Assembly: GCA_020831965.1 (NCBI GenBank)
Contig: JAFIFP010000001.1
Coordinates: 124,001 to 188,000 of the forward strand
Length of the DNA stretch: 64,000 bases
Direction of reading: 5' to 3'
From: Idiomarina sp.
GTDB taxonomy: Bacteria > Pseudomonadota > Gammaproteobacteria > Enterobacterales > Alteromonadaceae
Each line of letters begins with the position of its first letter. Position 1 is the first letter of the stretch. The notes beneath the pieces are model-generated. The model saw nothing but the letters and a program-made list of their open reading frames with translations. It searched no databases and was not told the origin of the DNA. Both the position numbers and the translations under genes were made by a program. Below are positions 63,879 through 64,000 of the stretch, in pieces.

Positions 63879-64000
63879 ATGAGAAATGCGGAACATCCGA
63901 CTACTGAGCGCTTATATCGGTTTCTTGCCGAGGACGAGGATGCCCGCGTCTGCAAGGATATTCCTGATGAAGCATGTGATGAGCAGCCTCGTGCCTTTGT
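63879..64000 (+). CDS. start of a probable MFS transporter, truncated by window edge
   Basis: An open frame from ATG 63879 to the window end, 40 codons, beginning MRNAEHPTTERLYRFLAEDE. The stretch EDEDARVCKDIPDEACDEQP is the cytosolic N-terminal pattern I recall from a group of MFS transporters in marine gammaproteobacteria. No membrane segment is inside the window, so the call rests on this memory alone. Divergent from the flagellin-linked gene. Confidence 0.5.
   Translation, partial: MRNAEHPTTERLYRFLAEDEDARVCKDIPDEACDEQPRAF

Overview
The window reads as a chromosomal segment of a marine-type gammaproteobacterium, most likely order Alteromonadales and possibly the Idiomarinaceae. This is inferred from protein likeness and gene order recalled from known genomes; no search was run. 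Typical gammaproteobacterial blocks are present: gmk-rpoZ-spoT-ridA, ubiE-ubiJ-ubiB-tatABC-tatD, hemB, gppA-rhlB facing trxA-rho, and ubiD-fre. No rRNA, tRNA, CRISPR array or prophage was seen. Coding density is high and several operons use overlapping stop and start codons.

Layout. 1-4.6 kb: a truncated TPR/outer-membrane-barrel gene behind a large lipoprotein (minus strand), facing an ECF sigma / anti-sigma / YbjQ operon. 4.6-11.6 kb: selO, a DUF1543 gene, rimO-dgt, a META-domain lipoprotein and deoD. 11.7-17.3 kb: a three-gene MukB/MksB-like condensin operon (SMC ATPase, small MksE-like subunit, kleisin-like subunit) with no nuclease gene. 17.3-24.2 kb: a GGDEF-EAL protein, a chemoreceptor, azoR with a divergent LysR regulator, an orphan ATP-grasp enzyme and a periplasmic solute-binding-like protein. 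24.2-30.5 kb: a pair of bacterial PH-domain membrane proteins, fpr, an alpha/beta hydrolase and lemA with an M48 peptidase. 30.6-34.3 kb: gmk-rpoZ-spoT-ridA.

34.3-39.7 kb is an accessory stretch between ridA and recG. It starts with a 507-bp repeat-bounded cassette carrying one small gene (DUF2805/TIGR03643), followed by an NhaC-type antiporter, a GNAT-nitrilase fusion, a membrane protein and an EAL-HDOD protein. 39.8-57.3 kb holds recG and the ubiquinone, Tat, heme, stringent-response and Rho housekeeping genes, plus a 7TMR-DISM diguanylate cyclase placed between tatD and hemB.

58.0-62.1 kb is a thiamine uptake and salvage operon. A TPP riboswitch with a readable translational expression platform precedes a TonB-dependent receptor, a small YkoF-like thiamine-binding protein, a PnuC/PnuT-type permease and a thiamine-kinase-like phosphotransferase. 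62.1-63.7 kb holds a compact flagellin behind an uncharacterised partner gene, and the window ends in the start of a probable MFS transporter.

The strongest candidates for something little described are the nuclease-less condensin operon, the repeat-bounded DUF2805 cassette, the switch logic of the TPP riboswitch, and the flagellin partner protein.
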